Shown: positions 24,993 to 39,675, numbered from the stretch's first letter. The stretch: DNA of 64,000 nt from Limanda limanda (GCF_963576545.1 NC_083639.1:18853118-18917117), one strand, 5' to 3'. Notes: a model not told the origin generated them from the sequence alone. Numbers and translations are program-made.

Positions 24993-25755
24993 TTAGGGCC
25001 CAAGCCACCAACCTCGGTTTGAGGGCAATTAAATAATTTGTATTATTTTTCTTCTGCCCCTTCCATTTCATTTGAGGGGCTTAACCCTAGAGTGATATAA
25101 AACATCAGAACGGCAAAAAAATATTATATTTCATGTGTCTCCTGCATGGGAGTGGCAAAAAATCTCGACAGTGCCACCCTTTAAAATTTCAACGAATCAG
25201 CCCCCTGGCACATGTAGGCACATGTCGCTTAGCCAGACGTACAAAAGAGCTGTAGCCCAACAGAACCAAGTCAGCCCTTTTGGTCATAGATTAATTAACT
25301 CTTTCTGTAAGATATATCTGATTTACTTAAAAATCGCTGTGTGGAATCTAAAAAGAGCAGCAAGGAAACATCTTAAAAGGATGTATTTGTCTTTAAATGG
25401 CCGGTCCGAGTGTGGTGTAAAATCTGTGATGTTTCGCCATGACATAGGAATTTGTTGTAACTTGATATGAGTCCCAACCCGAGTTAATGTTCAGTCACAG
25501 TGCCACCTCCTTGCAACAGGAAGTACGCCTGATGTCACAATCAGAATTCATCAATCTGTTCCATTGTACAGGGATGGCAATTCATGATGTCCGCCATGAC
25601 GCACATAAGGAAGAAATAGCATCTTACTCATCTACGGAGTTTGATAGTTGTGGCTGCATGCAGCTGTGTCAACTTGCGTTTGCATTCTGAGGGGTACGTG
25701 CCTCAAAATGCGCAGAAGTGCAAGGCCCTTTTCAACACTGCTTGCGGCTTAAATT
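24993..25755 (+). mobile_element. Teleost 'AGGGCCC' dispersed repeat, about 760 bp
   Basis: It starts TTAGGGCCCAAGCCACCAAC and ends GCAAGGCCCTTTTCAACAC followed by TGCTTGCGGCTT. Between are phrases I recognise from a very common fish repeat: GAGGGGCTTAAC, GAGTGGCAAAAA, GCCACC..TTTAAAATTTCA, AATCAGCCCC, AGACGTACAAAAGAG and AACAGAACCAAGTCAGCC. The opening AGGGCC and closing GGCCCTT are inverted. It has no coding capacity. The class name (non-autonomous DNA element or other) is not certain to me. Confidence 0.7.
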
Positions 25756-27899
25756 TTTGTGTGTTTCCTTATGCTCTTGGTTGTGTAGTGGGCCAGACAG
25801 AGGGAAGCAGAAGCACAGGAGACAGTGGAGCAGAGCAGAGGGAGACTGTGATAATTGACCAAGATGCTGCTGCCACTGAGTCCCCTGTGCCCTCACCTCC
25901 AAATCCCAGCAGTCCCGTTTTCAATTTAACACAAGACTTGACCAGATTTCACTCATTGCAGGGGTAAGGCCCATCTTTGACACTTTTAAATCCAAAGAAC
26001 AGCTTTCTGCTGATTAAAAAAGCTCCCCTCCTGCCTCGCTCTTTCTCCCACTGTATGGCAAGAGGTAATGTGAGAGGGGTGTCCATTTCCTGTCCCTCCT
26101 TTCCCTCAGAATCAACCACAAATAACTCACAGCTTCCTGAGCCTATCTTGATTTCACTCCAAGAAGATAAGGACACCATTTATTGTTTTCATTGAGTTGG
26201 AGTGCTAAGACATAGAGCGCCAAATTACTCTCAGATCGAGATAAATACAGCCCAAATCGCTAATTCAATCCGTCTTCCACGCTGGTGATGTTTTGAAGAG
26301 AGGGAAATATCAAAAGATCACATTGTGAAACCGGAGTCTGTTGGTGTGATATCGGCTAGAGACCTCATCAAATTGAGAAGAAAAGCTAACTGCAACTTGA
26401 GTCAGAATTCCCTCTGGAGGAGCAGCGAGCTGGTACAATGTGTCTGTGTATTAAATATGAAATGTGCATCCTTCGTAGCTCTGACAGAAAATGGAGTGAT
26501 AAGAGGATGAAACTAAATATGTATCATGATTTGGGTTTTTAGCCTTCGTGACACAACATCGAGCTGGAAATCAGTGCATCAGTGTTTGTGGAGTGCAGCG
26601 CTGCCCCTGGTAGTGGTGAGCCGAGGACTGTGAGTATTTACTGATGTGGTTATCTTGTCCTGTGACAGGCAGGATCACTCAATCAGCCGGGGCTGGCTGG
26701 GCTCAGGCAAGCATTACACGCGTATCCCCATACTTCTGGGGAGGAGGCGTCAGCCAAGCCAAATCTGATCAACAAATGCAGTTCCCCTGTGCCACAGCTA
26801 TCTGAGATGAAGATGATATTATGTGGAAGTGAGCAAAGTGATGGAGACGGTACAGGGAGAAACAGAGAAAGACCTGAGAGTGGAACCTCGTCTAAGGCTC
26901 GGCTTCTTAAAGGCAAAGTGTCTCTCTACTGGAAAGCAAGAAGATAACATGCTGATATATTTTAATAAGAACTGTATGCCTCGCAACACTGCCTTTACTA
27001 CATCAAAGAAGAACACATTTATATGCTGGAGACAGCCACACATTAATTATCAAAAACTTGAATTAAAAAATAAAAAACTTGTCCGTCCAGTATAGTTACA
27101 TACCAATTAAAAACACAATCCTGGCAGTGTCCAACTGACATTTCTAATGATTCTTTAAAAAAATTACTCACATGTACATGTTATTAAAAGGTTAAGAGAA
27201 ATTTGCATTTAGCAATGAGGAAAAATAAATATAGTGTTGAGTGTGCAGATAAGAGCTCAGTAATTAGGAGTAGACATTGCTGTGCTGGAAAACATTTGAA
27301 GAATAAACCTGGACTAGTTTGCTGCTTTCACTGTTGCCCTACAGATATTTTACATTATTCAATCCAAAATACCATCTTTTTGATTCTAACTTTTCTTTTG
27401 CATGTTAATGTTTAATAAGAGCCTTTGGCTATCTATGGGCACAATTATTAGATATCCGCAGAGAGAAATTGAAAAATTAATCATTCTCTCAATTTTGTAC
27501 TTCTCTGATCCATTAGAAATGGCTGCACAAGCTGTGGCTTCTCCCCTGTCACAGGCTCCAAATAAACACAATCGCTCCATTGCCAAAGATGGCTTGCTTG
27601 TGCATCTAAGACAATTGCATCAATACAGTAATTAAGTAATTATTTAGATGTTGGCACTTGTCCGGGTGTACTACAACACAGATAAGCCTATTGAAAGTGG
27701 TGATGATTACAGAGGTGTTTGTCCCTGGCCTGACAAAGGAATACAAATTCTTTGTGTGTTTAATTATCCAAAATTTATAAACAGTATCACACAAAGTGTC
27801 ATTGTGGGGATTTGCCTGACAGGAAGATGCCCCAATGGGCTCCACTGGACATGCAGCACACAGTGTGTGATGACACGTGAACATCCTAACACACTCTCA

Positions 27900-28140
27900 G
27901 AATAACACAATGCCATAATAGGATGCACACATTTACTGCAGTTACACTTGAACCACGTGTCTTGTGCAGTTACTGTATATTTCCATACAACTCAATTATC
28001 CACGTGTGGCCCTGATGTTTTTGAACAATCCTTGTTTTGGCCCTTGCCATTACTGCATGCAATCTATGCTAATATAATGTACTGAGCATGAATATGCTAA
28101 TGTGCAGACAGGAGAGCATTAAGTTATAGTTGACAGGAAT
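27900..28140. other. Intronic block with paired POU-type motifs
   Basis: TATGCTAAT occurs at 28065-28073 and 28093-28101, 28 bases apart (start to start), in repeat-free sequence with a nearby TGCATGCAAT. The motif is close to the octamer ATGCAAAT bound by POU factors and to Oct/Brn sites. Enhancer function is inferred only. Confidence 0.3.
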
Positions 28141-30552
28141 TTATTCTACACACCATCCAGTTTCTAAGTGACAATTTTAGCCTTTGAGGGGGAGTTACTG
28201 TGAGACAGTGAGGCTGATGCCCCAGGATTAACTCTCAGTGTGCATGCCTGAGATTTGAAATAAATTCAAGTCAAACAAATTGCAGTTTTTGGTTAGAAGT
28301 AAATGCTAACTTATTACGAAGTTAAACAGGTAACAAGTCATCGGATTCAGTCCGTTCTCTAGGGGTGGTTGTAGTCTTTAGGATATTTGATAGGACAGAG
28401 AGTAATCATGAAAGGGTCAGACCCGAATCTGCTTTCACTGCAGCAGCATCGAGCATCAGAACAACCATCTATGTGGTGTCTGGTCTTTAAAAAATGTACA
28501 AAAAACTAGTCAATGACAATTTGTCAAGAATCTTTTTTTTAAAGCTTTTTTAAAGTACACAATGTGCTTGAACAGGGAACAATTTTCAAAATATATTGAA
28601 AGTGTGGCTTTGCTCAAAGCTACAGAGCTAACAGTAAAGAAGGAATGACTTAAATCGGCACCCTTCTGAATCAGAAATTATGGTTGATTAGGGTTGGATT
28701 GTAATTAGCTCCTCAATTGTGGCCCCTGTTTGGCCGATGATATGGAAAAATCTGCCTATGCTTAGGTTTGTAATTACAATTGATATAAAAAATTAAGTAT
28801 CGTTACAACAAATTAAACTACATCTAAGTTTAATCTGTCTTGTTTCAAATTGGCAGGTCATCTGAAGCACTAAGAATTCCCTTTTGATGCCTGTATACTG
28901 TAAGTTACGCCCTCCAGTAAGACCAGGCAGTCTGACTCTTTGACATTGGATGGTAGCAGTGAAAGCAGTGTCAACTATCTTACTGCTGCAGCAACATAAA
29001 ACAGTTCACTACGTGTGGGACTAAATCTCAATTCACCTAAACTGGTTGATAAATTGTAAGCAGAAGTGAAATGTGTAAGTGACACATGTGCTTTCTGTGG
29101 CCGTCAAACCTCCGATGATTCCAGTTTACTTTGGTAAGTTATGCTTGTGTTTTAGATATTGAATGCGGCGTTGGCATCTGAGACACATTACTTGAATCTG
29201 TCTGTATCTGAGAACAAGACCAGTGATTAATCTTGTGTGTTCACCATCTGCCTCCCAGTGCACTCCTGTTGGACTTACTCGATTTCCTCTACCATGCTTC
29301 AAACATGACCCCACCCCCCCGCCAACCTCTATCCCACCCACAGAGACAACCCAAGCGCGCAAACACACATGCACACACACGCACTCACACAGAACCCTTC
29401 TCCCTAAACAACTCTTTCTTTAACATCTGCCCAGAAGCAGCACTGCTGCCTTTTGTCCACTCACTGTCTCCTAAGGCATGTCATCCAGCTCTAATCAAGC
29501 AGAAAATGGTCATAAATATTTCTTTCTGCTAGATTTCACATTCGCATTTCACGCAGGGACATGATATTTTCCCCCTACCTCCAGGGAGTACCTAATGCAA
29601 AAAACAGTTACTTATATTCAAGGCTCATGTTCCTTCAGTCAAATGCAGAACATATTCCCTGTTTGCGGGGGGAAAAAACAAGAAAAAAAGAGGGGAAGAA
29701 ATAGAGAAAAGTGGAGGGGGGGAGACATAAAGGACTGTCTTATTTTCTGTGCCATTTACTGGCTAGTACTTTCACAGCCATCCCATTACATCATGTCAAA
29801 GATTGTAAACAAGCAAATAACAACAGCGCATCAGAGACCACAGCGAGGGAGCAGTGCACATTGTCCTGCTCCAGAGGTCTCTCTGCCGCCGACTGAGGAG
29901 GAAAAAAACATTTGTTTTTATTGTCCATTTAAATAATATATATCTTTTTTGCACGGAGAGAAAAGATTGCACAAGGATTTATATGAACCATTGTCTCTGG
30001 CCGGGCCAAGTATTTATGGCACATGTCATTCACAGGATGCAGAGGTGCCATCACTATTATTTATGACAAGACATCCCATCAGGGCATATCATTCTCTAAA
30101 TGGTATACAGCTATTCACCAGTGAATAGAGACCTGTGCCATTTTTCTCTCAAATAGAGGCCATGTCACTGCTGAACGGGCAAGAGGGTTGTTATTAATCA
30201 CTGATAGATACTTTGATGGGTGGATGCGTGTCAAACAATCAAATTTACACCAAGAGACCTGTACATGGTGTGGCTGTCCATGCATATTTACTTCAATGAA
30301 TGCTCATTTGATCATTGGCGTCAGTAGTTTATCATTTTCCTCCCTGCGTGACAAACACAGCTGTCAGGGGTTTTCAATATCACAGCAAAAGAGATATACA
30401 CCATGTTGTATGAAATTACTACAATATTTTACCTATACATTGCTGTATGAGATCCAACACTATACTACATGATTATGTTCTTATTGTGTTATTTTCAAAC
30501 TTATTCCCTGAGTTACTTTACAGCAGAGCAAATATCCAATATTTTACTAAGT

Positions 30553-30604
30553 ATGATGATGATGATGACGATGATGATGATGATGATGATGATTATGATT
30601 ATTA
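30553..30604. repeat. (ATG)n trinucleotide repeat
   Basis: ATG/GAT repeat with one GACG interruption, tailing into ATTATTATT. The poly-Met ORF reading through it is an artefact. Confidence 0.95.
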
Positions 30605-31044
30605 TTACTAAAAGGACTAAACAAGCATTTAGGCCCTTGGTGCACGCACATTACATCCAAGGCTCATTTCCACCTCAATGCAGTAAAATGCTACAGTCTG
30701 GTGAGGACATTATGATTAAAATATCTCTATTTAATCCCTCTGATTTATAAGAAAATTGTGTGAATCATTTCATAAAATACTATGCACAAAATGGAGAAAA
30801 CACAACAGATTATGTTGGTCCACAATTAATTGAGCCTGATTATTCCATTAAATGTTTCATTCATCAATGGAATCAATGAATGCGATGGTGCAAATGATCA
30901 ATCTATATTTTGAATCCACATTCTTTGAATAAACATACACATTTAAACACTTATATAAACATTATCAAAATCATCTTTTGTCACCTTTTTGTGATGTCAT
31001 CATGCTGGTGAATTATGTATTGTGTTCTATTTTTATTTTTCATT

Positions 31045-31300
31045 GATCTTAAAGGGGCAATCCACCAGTTTTACTGATAATTAGGAAAATGACTCATTTT
31101 ATGAATATATATAATATCATCTGTGGCTTAACAATTATCTGACCACATATGATCTTATGGGGTTTGGACCTTGAACAATACCAGGAAAGTCAAATCTTTG
31201 CTGATTCGGCTCTTTAATGCTATTTGTCACTTTCACGAGTTCCCCAACTTTATGGGTGGACAATAATAAATCACTGGTACAAATCTGCAATTAGGTTTGT
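31045..31300 (+). repeat. Possible dispersed fish repeat
   Basis: TTAAAGGGGCAATCCACCAG followed by TTTTAC resembles the start of a common fish repeat ('GGGGCACTCCACCGATTTTAC'). The remaining 200 bases are anonymous. No second copy was seen in the window, so the call rests on recognition of one phrase. Confidence 0.3.
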
Positions 31301-34300
31301 GTTATTTTACTGAATTCACTTGTTTTCCTTTAGTGTAAATACATTTGTTTTCATTGTGCTTTACTTAGAAGAATTTATCTGATGTGACATTAGTTTGCCA
31401 TGTTAACCTTGGTGGAACATGAGTAAAAACCTGGGGAAGCAGGTAGAAATAGGTCACCTGTTTAAATCTGGTCTTTAACTCTGAGTCCTTGTGGAGCTGA
31501 GACGCTGTGGGCACAGTTGTGTCAGGATGCTCTGGGGACCAATACCGTCTGTGTGCTAACAAATGGAAGCAGGTGGCAAACAGGTATTTTGCTACAACCA
31601 CCTAGCTCCCCCTATTACCCCCTTCCCCCATCATCTCCCAGACTGCATGGCCAGGCCTCACAGCCTGACGCCGAGAATGAACTCTGATGTCCGTTACCCA
31701 CATTGTGCCAGGAGATTATGAATAAGATATAAAATTCAAGCTCGCTACAGGATTTCTACATTAGCTGGGCTGAGAAGGTGATGACCTTTATGCATACATG
31801 TATACAAGCGGGTACAAAATCGGGCTACTCCACATTTGTGGCTGTTTACGCGTAAAAACCCCAAAGATGCCTTAATCTGCAACAAAAATTAGGGTTTCGT
31901 GAAACAAATAAGTGTTTTAAGAGGAGACAGTCGTGGTTTCAATTTCAATAGCTCATTTAACCCTTATCTGCCCAAATCCTTGGGGTCCATTCTATGTTAA
32001 TTGGATCTACATTGCACTAGCATTGGGGGTGTTAACAAGCACAGCCTATGAATATTAATTACCCTGAAGTTTTATGCACAGGAAAGACTTCACTGATACA
32101 TATTAATTCTATGAAGTTTTTTAAAGTAGTGCTCTCATTAAAAATGAATAGGCCCTGTGCTTGAATGTTTTCCCAAGAGGAGCTGTGCATCCTTAGCTCT
32201 ATCCCTAATAAATTGGGTCAGATTGGCTATCCTTAAAGAATAGCTTCTCCTTAAAATGGCATTATTATTCAACTAAATGTAAACATTCCAATCGGGTGAA
32301 AAAAGGGTTTTGTTTAAACAGTGTTTTGACAATGGCTATTAAAGCCAGTCATGTCTGAGCGTGCACTTTCCCAACCACAGTCTCCTGAGGCCCTGTTAAA
32401 ACGGTTACTTATTTACAACACTAAACACACAAGTTGTTCGGCTAAACAGTGCAAAATTACTCTGCGTGCCTGCGTGTGTGAGGGGTTGGGTGTGCGCTTG
32501 TGTGAGGATTTGTGTGTGCATCTTGATGTGGAGCAGTCATAAGCAGTTGTTGGCACAATGTTTAAATAAAACATTGAGGATGCATTAGTCCTCTGGCTTG
32601 CCGAGGCCTCTCTCTCTAAGCCATTTAATACAGAACTGACGCAGACGTGTTTCCCTGTCTGCCTCCAGCCAGCTGCTTGAGACACCTGCTCAAAGTTTAG
32701 AGTTGCCCACTTCAGCACAAACACGCAGACTGAGGCCATCAAAGAACATCCGGGCGCCACACAATGAAAACCACTTTGGTCTTCCTAATGATACCAGCAT
32801 ATACACTTGCATCTTTTCCATGGGAGGCATTTGTACATCCACACGTCCTGGAGAGATTCCCTCATCCATAAATTCTCCCCAGGGACATAAAGCTATATCT
32901 AACCTTAAAGACAGAGGGTGCACAATAGTTTTTGTCCGACTATGTGTACATACAAACACGAGTCAGAGTAAATATGAGAAATCAGTTAAGGGAGTCAGAT
33001 ATCTTGCATGTGTGCTGCTGCAGCTGGATTAGTGGCTATGTGAGAGGATGAAATTGTCAGAGTGAATGACTCCTGACTTTCTCTGGGGTTTCTTTTGCAA
33101 GCCGCCTTGAAAAAACTCTGGATAATCTCCCAATGAGCCCATGTGAGAAAACAGCAGGATTTAGGGATTCCTCATGAGTGAGTGGGCATGTTGATGACAT
33201 TTCTAACGCGGGACAGACGGAAAACGGAAAAACACAAATATCTCAGTATGAATAAGTCGTGCCACACACATACACCAACAAAAAATGTCACGAGAGATTT
33301 TGGTGATAAGGCCCAACGCTGGTGCTGTATGATCTCTGCAGCTGAATATGTGTTCCCTCCTGCACCACCCCTCACCTGAACATTCTCTGTGTTGCTGTGA
33401 ATTCTTCTGAGCAGAGAATCTCCTGCTACGTTGTTCATGTGTGAAAACAAACTCAGAAGAAACTCCAGACCACATTGTGTGGACATTCTCTTGAATTCAT
33501 GCTTGAAAACAGCTTTTGTTTTGTAAGACACCTGCTTGGTAATGTGACTAACAGCGAATAAGCCAACTCTGTAGTCCATATGTCCTAATGTTTGAACTCT
33601 TTACACACTGCCTTTTGTTTACCTCTAGTTAATGGTTAGTCACATAATCAGAAATCTACCTGTATTAAACAGATCTATTGACCAATTGTTTCCATTTCAG
33701 TCTGCCCATGCTCAAACACAAAGATTTTCCAAACTGTGGTCAAAATGGAATATTTTCAGCAATGAAATATGTCTGCTCAGCCACACATCCTCTAACTCTC
33801 TCTGTAACGTCTCATTTTGCTTGGCATCATACGATAAGACGTCTCATTTGCTTGTATTCACTGTTGTCAAAAAAGTTTGCAGTGTGACATAGAGATATGG
33901 TTGACATCTCAGGAATTTCTGTTAGTCTTTGTTTAGAGCAAACATTTATGAGCCGTGATCAAATATTTGTTCAGTTGTCTGGTGACAGGAAGAGGACATT
34001 TTGTCAGGGAGAACAAGTGAACTGTGTGTTCTGCTGCACTGAATGGTTATCATGAGGTGGTGGAGAGCAGGAGGGCACAGAACAGAAAACAGGTATGATG
34101 AAACTCAGGGGGACCAGGCTTCAGTGTGTCTGTCCCACTCCATAACAACAATGACTGTTTTTAAACAGAATATGACATTCAGGGTATTTCCCTTTTGTTT
34201 CACTACAGATGGATTTTACAAACTACCTTTACATTGTCAACAACATGAAGACGCTGGTGAGGTTAAATATTGATAGTATTTTCAGATGTATCAATTCACC

Positions 34301-34468
34301 TTCTTAATTCCTCCTACCTAATGAAGGAAATATGATTATTTAGTAATTTTGTTTGTTGAATAAGGATGGTATTAATTTAAAAAGTTGTATCACTTGTCAT
34401 TTATATTTAATTTAATATTGTTTCTTTTGTGCTGTGATGAGGTGAGATCTGTGACGTGAGATGAGTGA

Positions 34469-34470
34469 GT

Positions 34471-34504
<34 letters not shown>
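34469..34504. repeat. (GT)n microsatellite
   Basis: GT repeat with one TTT break. Confidence 0.95.
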
Positions 34505-37500
34505 TCTTACTTGAGTCCATTCAGATTACCACAGGGTCAAACAACCCTTGTGATCCCCCTCCTGCTGCCCACATAAGCAGGGTGTGTAAACAGGATGTCT
34601 ACCCGAGCAACAGTCAACTATTTTAAACCATTGGCCTCGGCACAGATGCAACCTGTGCTTCATCTCCTCCCTGTCGGAGAGCGGTGGCTGGAGGTAGACT
34701 CAACAAAATGGATGAGTTCATAGGCTGGCTGACTTGGAGACATCATAAGACAAAGCAGAGGTGCTGGGTGGTTTACCTCCCAAAACCTCACCAACAAAAC
34801 TCTAGTGACAAAAGTATTTGAAAAGTTGTACCTAGACTAAATAGTTTTTTTTCCTATAATAAAAGAATGCATGAAGCTGGGTTTAAAAAAAGCAATATGC
34901 TTCAAAATGAGAGAAGAATGAGCCTTAGTAAAATATTTGTGATATTTTTTCTGACATAGACTGTGTTTTTTCTTCCTGTGATAATTATTTCCCCCTTTTT
35001 TCGACATTGCAGCGCATCACTGTTCAATTTTCACCTCCATCTGTGTGATTATTAATCAGATCACACATCAATTGCCAGAACCAGCAAAAAAATTCAGCCT
35101 GTAATAAAACTGTCATGTGCTGTGGTATTAAGACAGATGTTGCCAGTTGTGTGATAACATAATTAAACTGTTCTGTGAGGGATTCCATAAAATTATTCAA
35201 ATTGGACGAGCACTATCATTTTACCAATAAAGCAATTTAGGGCAATATGCAGTGTCATAACACTGATGTTATCCTCTCCGCCAGATTTTCCAATAAGTTG
35301 GAGCCTGTGCTTGGCCTCCTGTGACAATATGAACACAATAAATGAAGATACCTGAGAGCTTCTGGAGATGGAGGCTCAGGTCTTTTCACTGTGATCCGCT
35401 CTGTGGATACATGTTCGCACAGTGCATGACTTAGATGACAAGGCTCAGGAAGGAAGCACACAGTCAGTAGGATAATGCACCACTGCTATTGGTCAAAAAG
35501 CACCCACAGCAAAGAAGCTTTTATCACACGTGTCAAATATTCAGCACTGCACCGCACAGATATATAATTCTGCAGCAGAGTAAATACAGAGATACTGGCA
35601 GGAATTCAATTCAAACATGCGGCGATAAGGCTCGTTCTTCTTGTGAAACACCAAAACAGCGTTTGTATTTCAATCCGGGCATCGCTCTCTGTCCCTCTTG
35701 CCTTCAGCTCAGCAGCAAGAGTACATGCGATTAACAGAGATCTGAGGCAGCAAATGTTCTCTTGCTTCCTCTATGACCCGATGCTGTTAACTCCCCCAGT
35801 CTGACCATTAGCCCAAAATATGGCCAGGATGCCATAAACCAGCAGGCCCTACACTGCCAGGCCTGGCCTTGATTCTCTCTGAGCATGTATGTGTCCTGTA
35901 TGTCTGCGTGTGTGTGACTACGTCTGTGTGAGTGTACTGTGATAGCGAGGCTTATCATCTAGCACTTCCCCCTAAAGCTTGGCAAGACAGAGCTCCATGA
36001 CGGTGGCTAAGATGTGCATTTCCACCTTCTCAAGCCTCCACCGGGGACAGTGCCCTTGCATTATGCAAACAGAAAACATGTGCCCACTCAGCTCTTTCTG
36101 CAGCCACCGTGATGCGTGTCACTCTCTCCTCTCTATACACGCAACACGCCGGACACCTCAACCACGCAGGCAGAGCAGATGACAAAAAAACAAAACAACA
36201 ACCCATACTATGTCGGAATCATCTTCAGGGTACCAAGCAGCCTGGAAAGAAGAGCCATTACTCATCCCTCTTTTATTTGTTCACCCTTTAAGATAGTGTT
36301 GGGTTATATTTGCACCGGATTCGCTGAGAGAAGGAGACAAGATGATATTTTAAAACTCGCTCTAACTTGATTAAAAGGGCTCCTCTAAAAGACAGGATAT
36401 TAATATTTAATGCTCTACAGTTGTATCAGTTCTACCAAATTTAGAGTGAAGGAACGGTTTGGGTGGTTAAACATGTGAGATGTTATAAAATGATCATACA
36501 TCACAGGAAATCCATGTAGGGAGTCTGAATGTCCTAAAAACAGCAGCTTCAAAACTGGTACAAAGTCCCCATCATCATAATTGTTGCTGCTGTCTGTGTT
36601 TTTTTACTACAACAGCTACACAACACAACTTCCTGTTGCAAAATCAGTGAAATCACAAACGGGTTATTGCAAAATCTCTTCTGTTGTGTTTCTGTTGTGT
36701 TTTTTTTTTAACCTGCAGTATCTTCATTTCCTCATGTGGATAGTGTAAAAAAAACTACATCTGCGACACAATAGAAACACAGAGTATTAAAACAATGGTT
36801 ATATTTATGTTGTAAAAGCAAGGATGCTCATATATTATGCACAAGGCGCTACAAACAAATAGGTACAACAACATTATAATGCACACCCAAATGAACAACG
36901 GTTACATCACACCAGATAACGGAGTTCCTCACAAAGTGAACTCAAAAAACAGACAGGGGCTTTTCTTCATCCTTGGTTCTTAAACAAACAGTGTTTGACT
37001 TACTAATAGAGATGCTTAAATCAAGCTTATGGTCCACTTCCCCCAAATCTGACTAGTCTACAAGATGAATTCCCCTGTCAGAATTAAGATGATCAAACAG
37101 ATTACAATTATTTCATCCCCCATCTTTATTAATGAGGACTGTCTTTCATAGTTATGTCCCCTAATAAGAATAAATGATATGCCACTGCCAGGTTTGTTGT
37201 TCCCGCTCACTCAAGGGACTCGCAGACATTTGAGTCTGAGGAGAGTCTAGATTGATTTTTGCCTCACCTAAAGCGGTAATAGCATCTTGGATGTTTTGTG
37301 AAGAACAAAGAAGAAAAAAAAACGCCAGCATGTCAGTTAGAGGCGTATTAGTGTGAGCTCCAGATAAAACTTAAAAGAAAGACTGGGAAATGCAGCAAAA
37401 GTAAAAAGTTATCAAGCAATTGAGCGAAGATCGTAATACCCCAGGGACAATTAACATGGTTCATGGTGCATGAGTGAAAATCCTGGGTTAGTCTAATGGG

Positions 37501-39669
37501 AGAATAAAAAGACTGCCAGCCTGCCGTCCCAGTAGCTCTACCATGGTAAGTAGCCTATCAAAGCCCAGTGTCAGGAGCTGAGAGTGAAACGTCTTTCGTC
37601 CTCCGCATCCACGCGCCATTTATCACACACAACAATTAATACACCTCCCTCTGTTTCAACTCCAACTGTGGGCCACACAAATTAACCAGTGGATTTGTTC
37701 AAAAGGCATAAAGCAATAACAGTGTGCCTTCTTACCACAGTTAGAAAGCAGAGGGCAAAATTTGTGACTGCAATACTTTGAAATGGGAAAGAGAAAGTTT
37801 TTCCTTCCTGTAAATGCCACGACAGATACTGTAGAGTAAGAGTTCTTTCTGGATGACTAGAGAACAGGGACCATGCTTGGACGGATAGCTCTATTCTAGC
37901 AGGGAGGCTTTATTTCCATCCCTTCTTGGTGTCAAGTGCACATCCATGACACCCCTCTCTCACCCCCTCTCTCTCCCCCCGTGCCTCAAATACATTCATC
38001 AAAGTTGTAACCCTGTTGTCTTTGCAGAGCGAATCAGAATGTGCCCCTGGCAAAGAATGAAGGAAAAGTCAACAGGAATTAAGTTTCAGTGCAACTGTTT
38101 ACTCAACTGTGGCCTGCAGTTATTGAAATTGTATCCATGGTTTTGTGTGACTACTGCAGTAATGAATTCAGTATGGCTGTGATTTTCTCACTGACGACAT
38201 GCTCGTTCTGGGCTGGAAAAAAGATGGGATGGAGGTGAGGTCTTAGAGCTGGGGGAGTAGGGATGAGGAGCAGATTTGGAAAAGTCTAAAGGACTCACCC
38301 TGTCACTGAGGAGCAGGAGGCAACATGCTAACATGCCCCTTATACTTACTTAATTTATTAAAACACATTTTTGCTATTTATCCCATTACTCTCCACTAAC
38401 AGATGCTTCCTGTTCTGGAGACACACTTTACCTAGAGCATGACAACTAAAATATCACATGTGGCCTCTATTTTACATTTGCTCCTCTAGCAATTAGTTTA
38501 AAATCTTTATAATGTACAATTAATGAAAGCATGGGTTATATAGAAATGATTCAAAAACAGGACTTATCCCAATGTAAAATAAGTTTAAAGTGTATGTAGG
38601 GCAGAGTACTAAACTATAAAATTATGAATTTCATATTATGATGAAAGAAATGTGTACATTAGCACTGCATTAACCTGTATACCACATCAAGTTAGATGTT
38701 AGACAAGGCCTTTTCAAAGTGCTAAGTTATTTACAAACACATTTTTCATATCTTGTATCGTTAAAATAAGAAATGACTGAGTTTGCTGGTTATCATCACT
38801 TCTGACAACAGACTTGTACATCACAGAGTCTCAATATCATACCATGATGGCATGATGATTCTGCTGAAAGATGATGAATGATAATACTGAATTCCTGCTC
38901 TGCGCTGTACGTTATAGCACCATGCCCCCGCACTCTGTGCTGCAGCATGCTGCTCCATGCTGTAGCATTGTTGCCCTCCCTGATGGATGTGCTCTGACAA
39001 CAGACAGCGGCACAGAGCCTGTGCATCATCACCAAACAGCTCCTGACAACAACCCCAGCCGCCCTGTCGGATAGACCGAGATAGCGGATGACACAATGAT
39101 CTTTTCAATGTTGTTTCCTTAAACACACTGTCGTGTGCCACACACAATGCTGACACCAACAGAAAAAGCTTGTCTGTTTGCCTCAAGTCTGAGATGGAGA
39201 AAAATGTTTTGGGCTTCACCGAGAGCAGCACCGCCGCGCATCCCGGCGTCTCATTGGTTAAAGTGGCAAAGTGTGGCATTAGCTGTGAGTGTGAAGTGTG
39301 TTTACAATGAGCCGGTGAAAAATGCTGTCATTCTGTTGGATGTCAAGGTTTCTTAACTGTCTACACAATCCTGCAGCACCTACATACTTAAAATATGTCA
39401 GAACACCATTATAAATATTTTACCAAAATGCAGATTCTGCATGCTACGATAAACACGTTCATAACCAAACACAATCACACAGGCAGAGCACTTCCCCTTC
39501 TTTAAATATTCAAAGAGAGCCTCAATATACATAAATAATAATAATAATGTGTTTATGTACTAGATGTACTTTGAGATGGAATTAAATATTAAGAGGCACT
39601 TTAAGAGGGGAATGAGGCCTGCTGTTGACATGGCTTAATAAAGTGAAGACAGGTGTGAAACGGGGCCTG

Positions 39670-39675
39670 GTCTAC
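39670..39675 (-). other. Splice donor of foxp1 first coding exon
   Basis: CACCAG is followed by GTAGAC on the minus strand. A GT donor after the Gln codon is the position at which FOXP family first coding exons end. Reading past it gives VDQAPFHTC, which does not resemble FOXP. Confidence 0.85.

Larger units (their letters stand above)
11475..39669 (-). other. foxp1 intron between first two coding exons (about 28.2 kb)
   Basis: No exon-like block with FOXP similarity or any other recognisable protein was found in this span on either strand. ORFs up to 152 codons occur but show no domain, overlap one another on opposite strands and ignore splice context. Contents listed separately are microsatellites, MITEs, an 'AGGGCCC' repeat, a 900 bp dispersed-repeat copy, and AT-rich blocks with homeodomain-type motifs. 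Stretches not itemised (for example 14.1-16.5, 29-30.5, 31.4-34.4, 35-38.8 kb) show nothing I can name. Confidence 0.8.

Noticed and set aside
30488..30750. Met-rich ORF
   Set aside because: Product of the ATG trinucleotide repeat.
38821..39279. 152-codon minus-strand ORF about 400 bases downstream of the start-codon exon
   Set aside because: Cys/His/Ser-rich translation without any motif, inside the intron and overlapped by opposite-strand ORFs. Likely chance.
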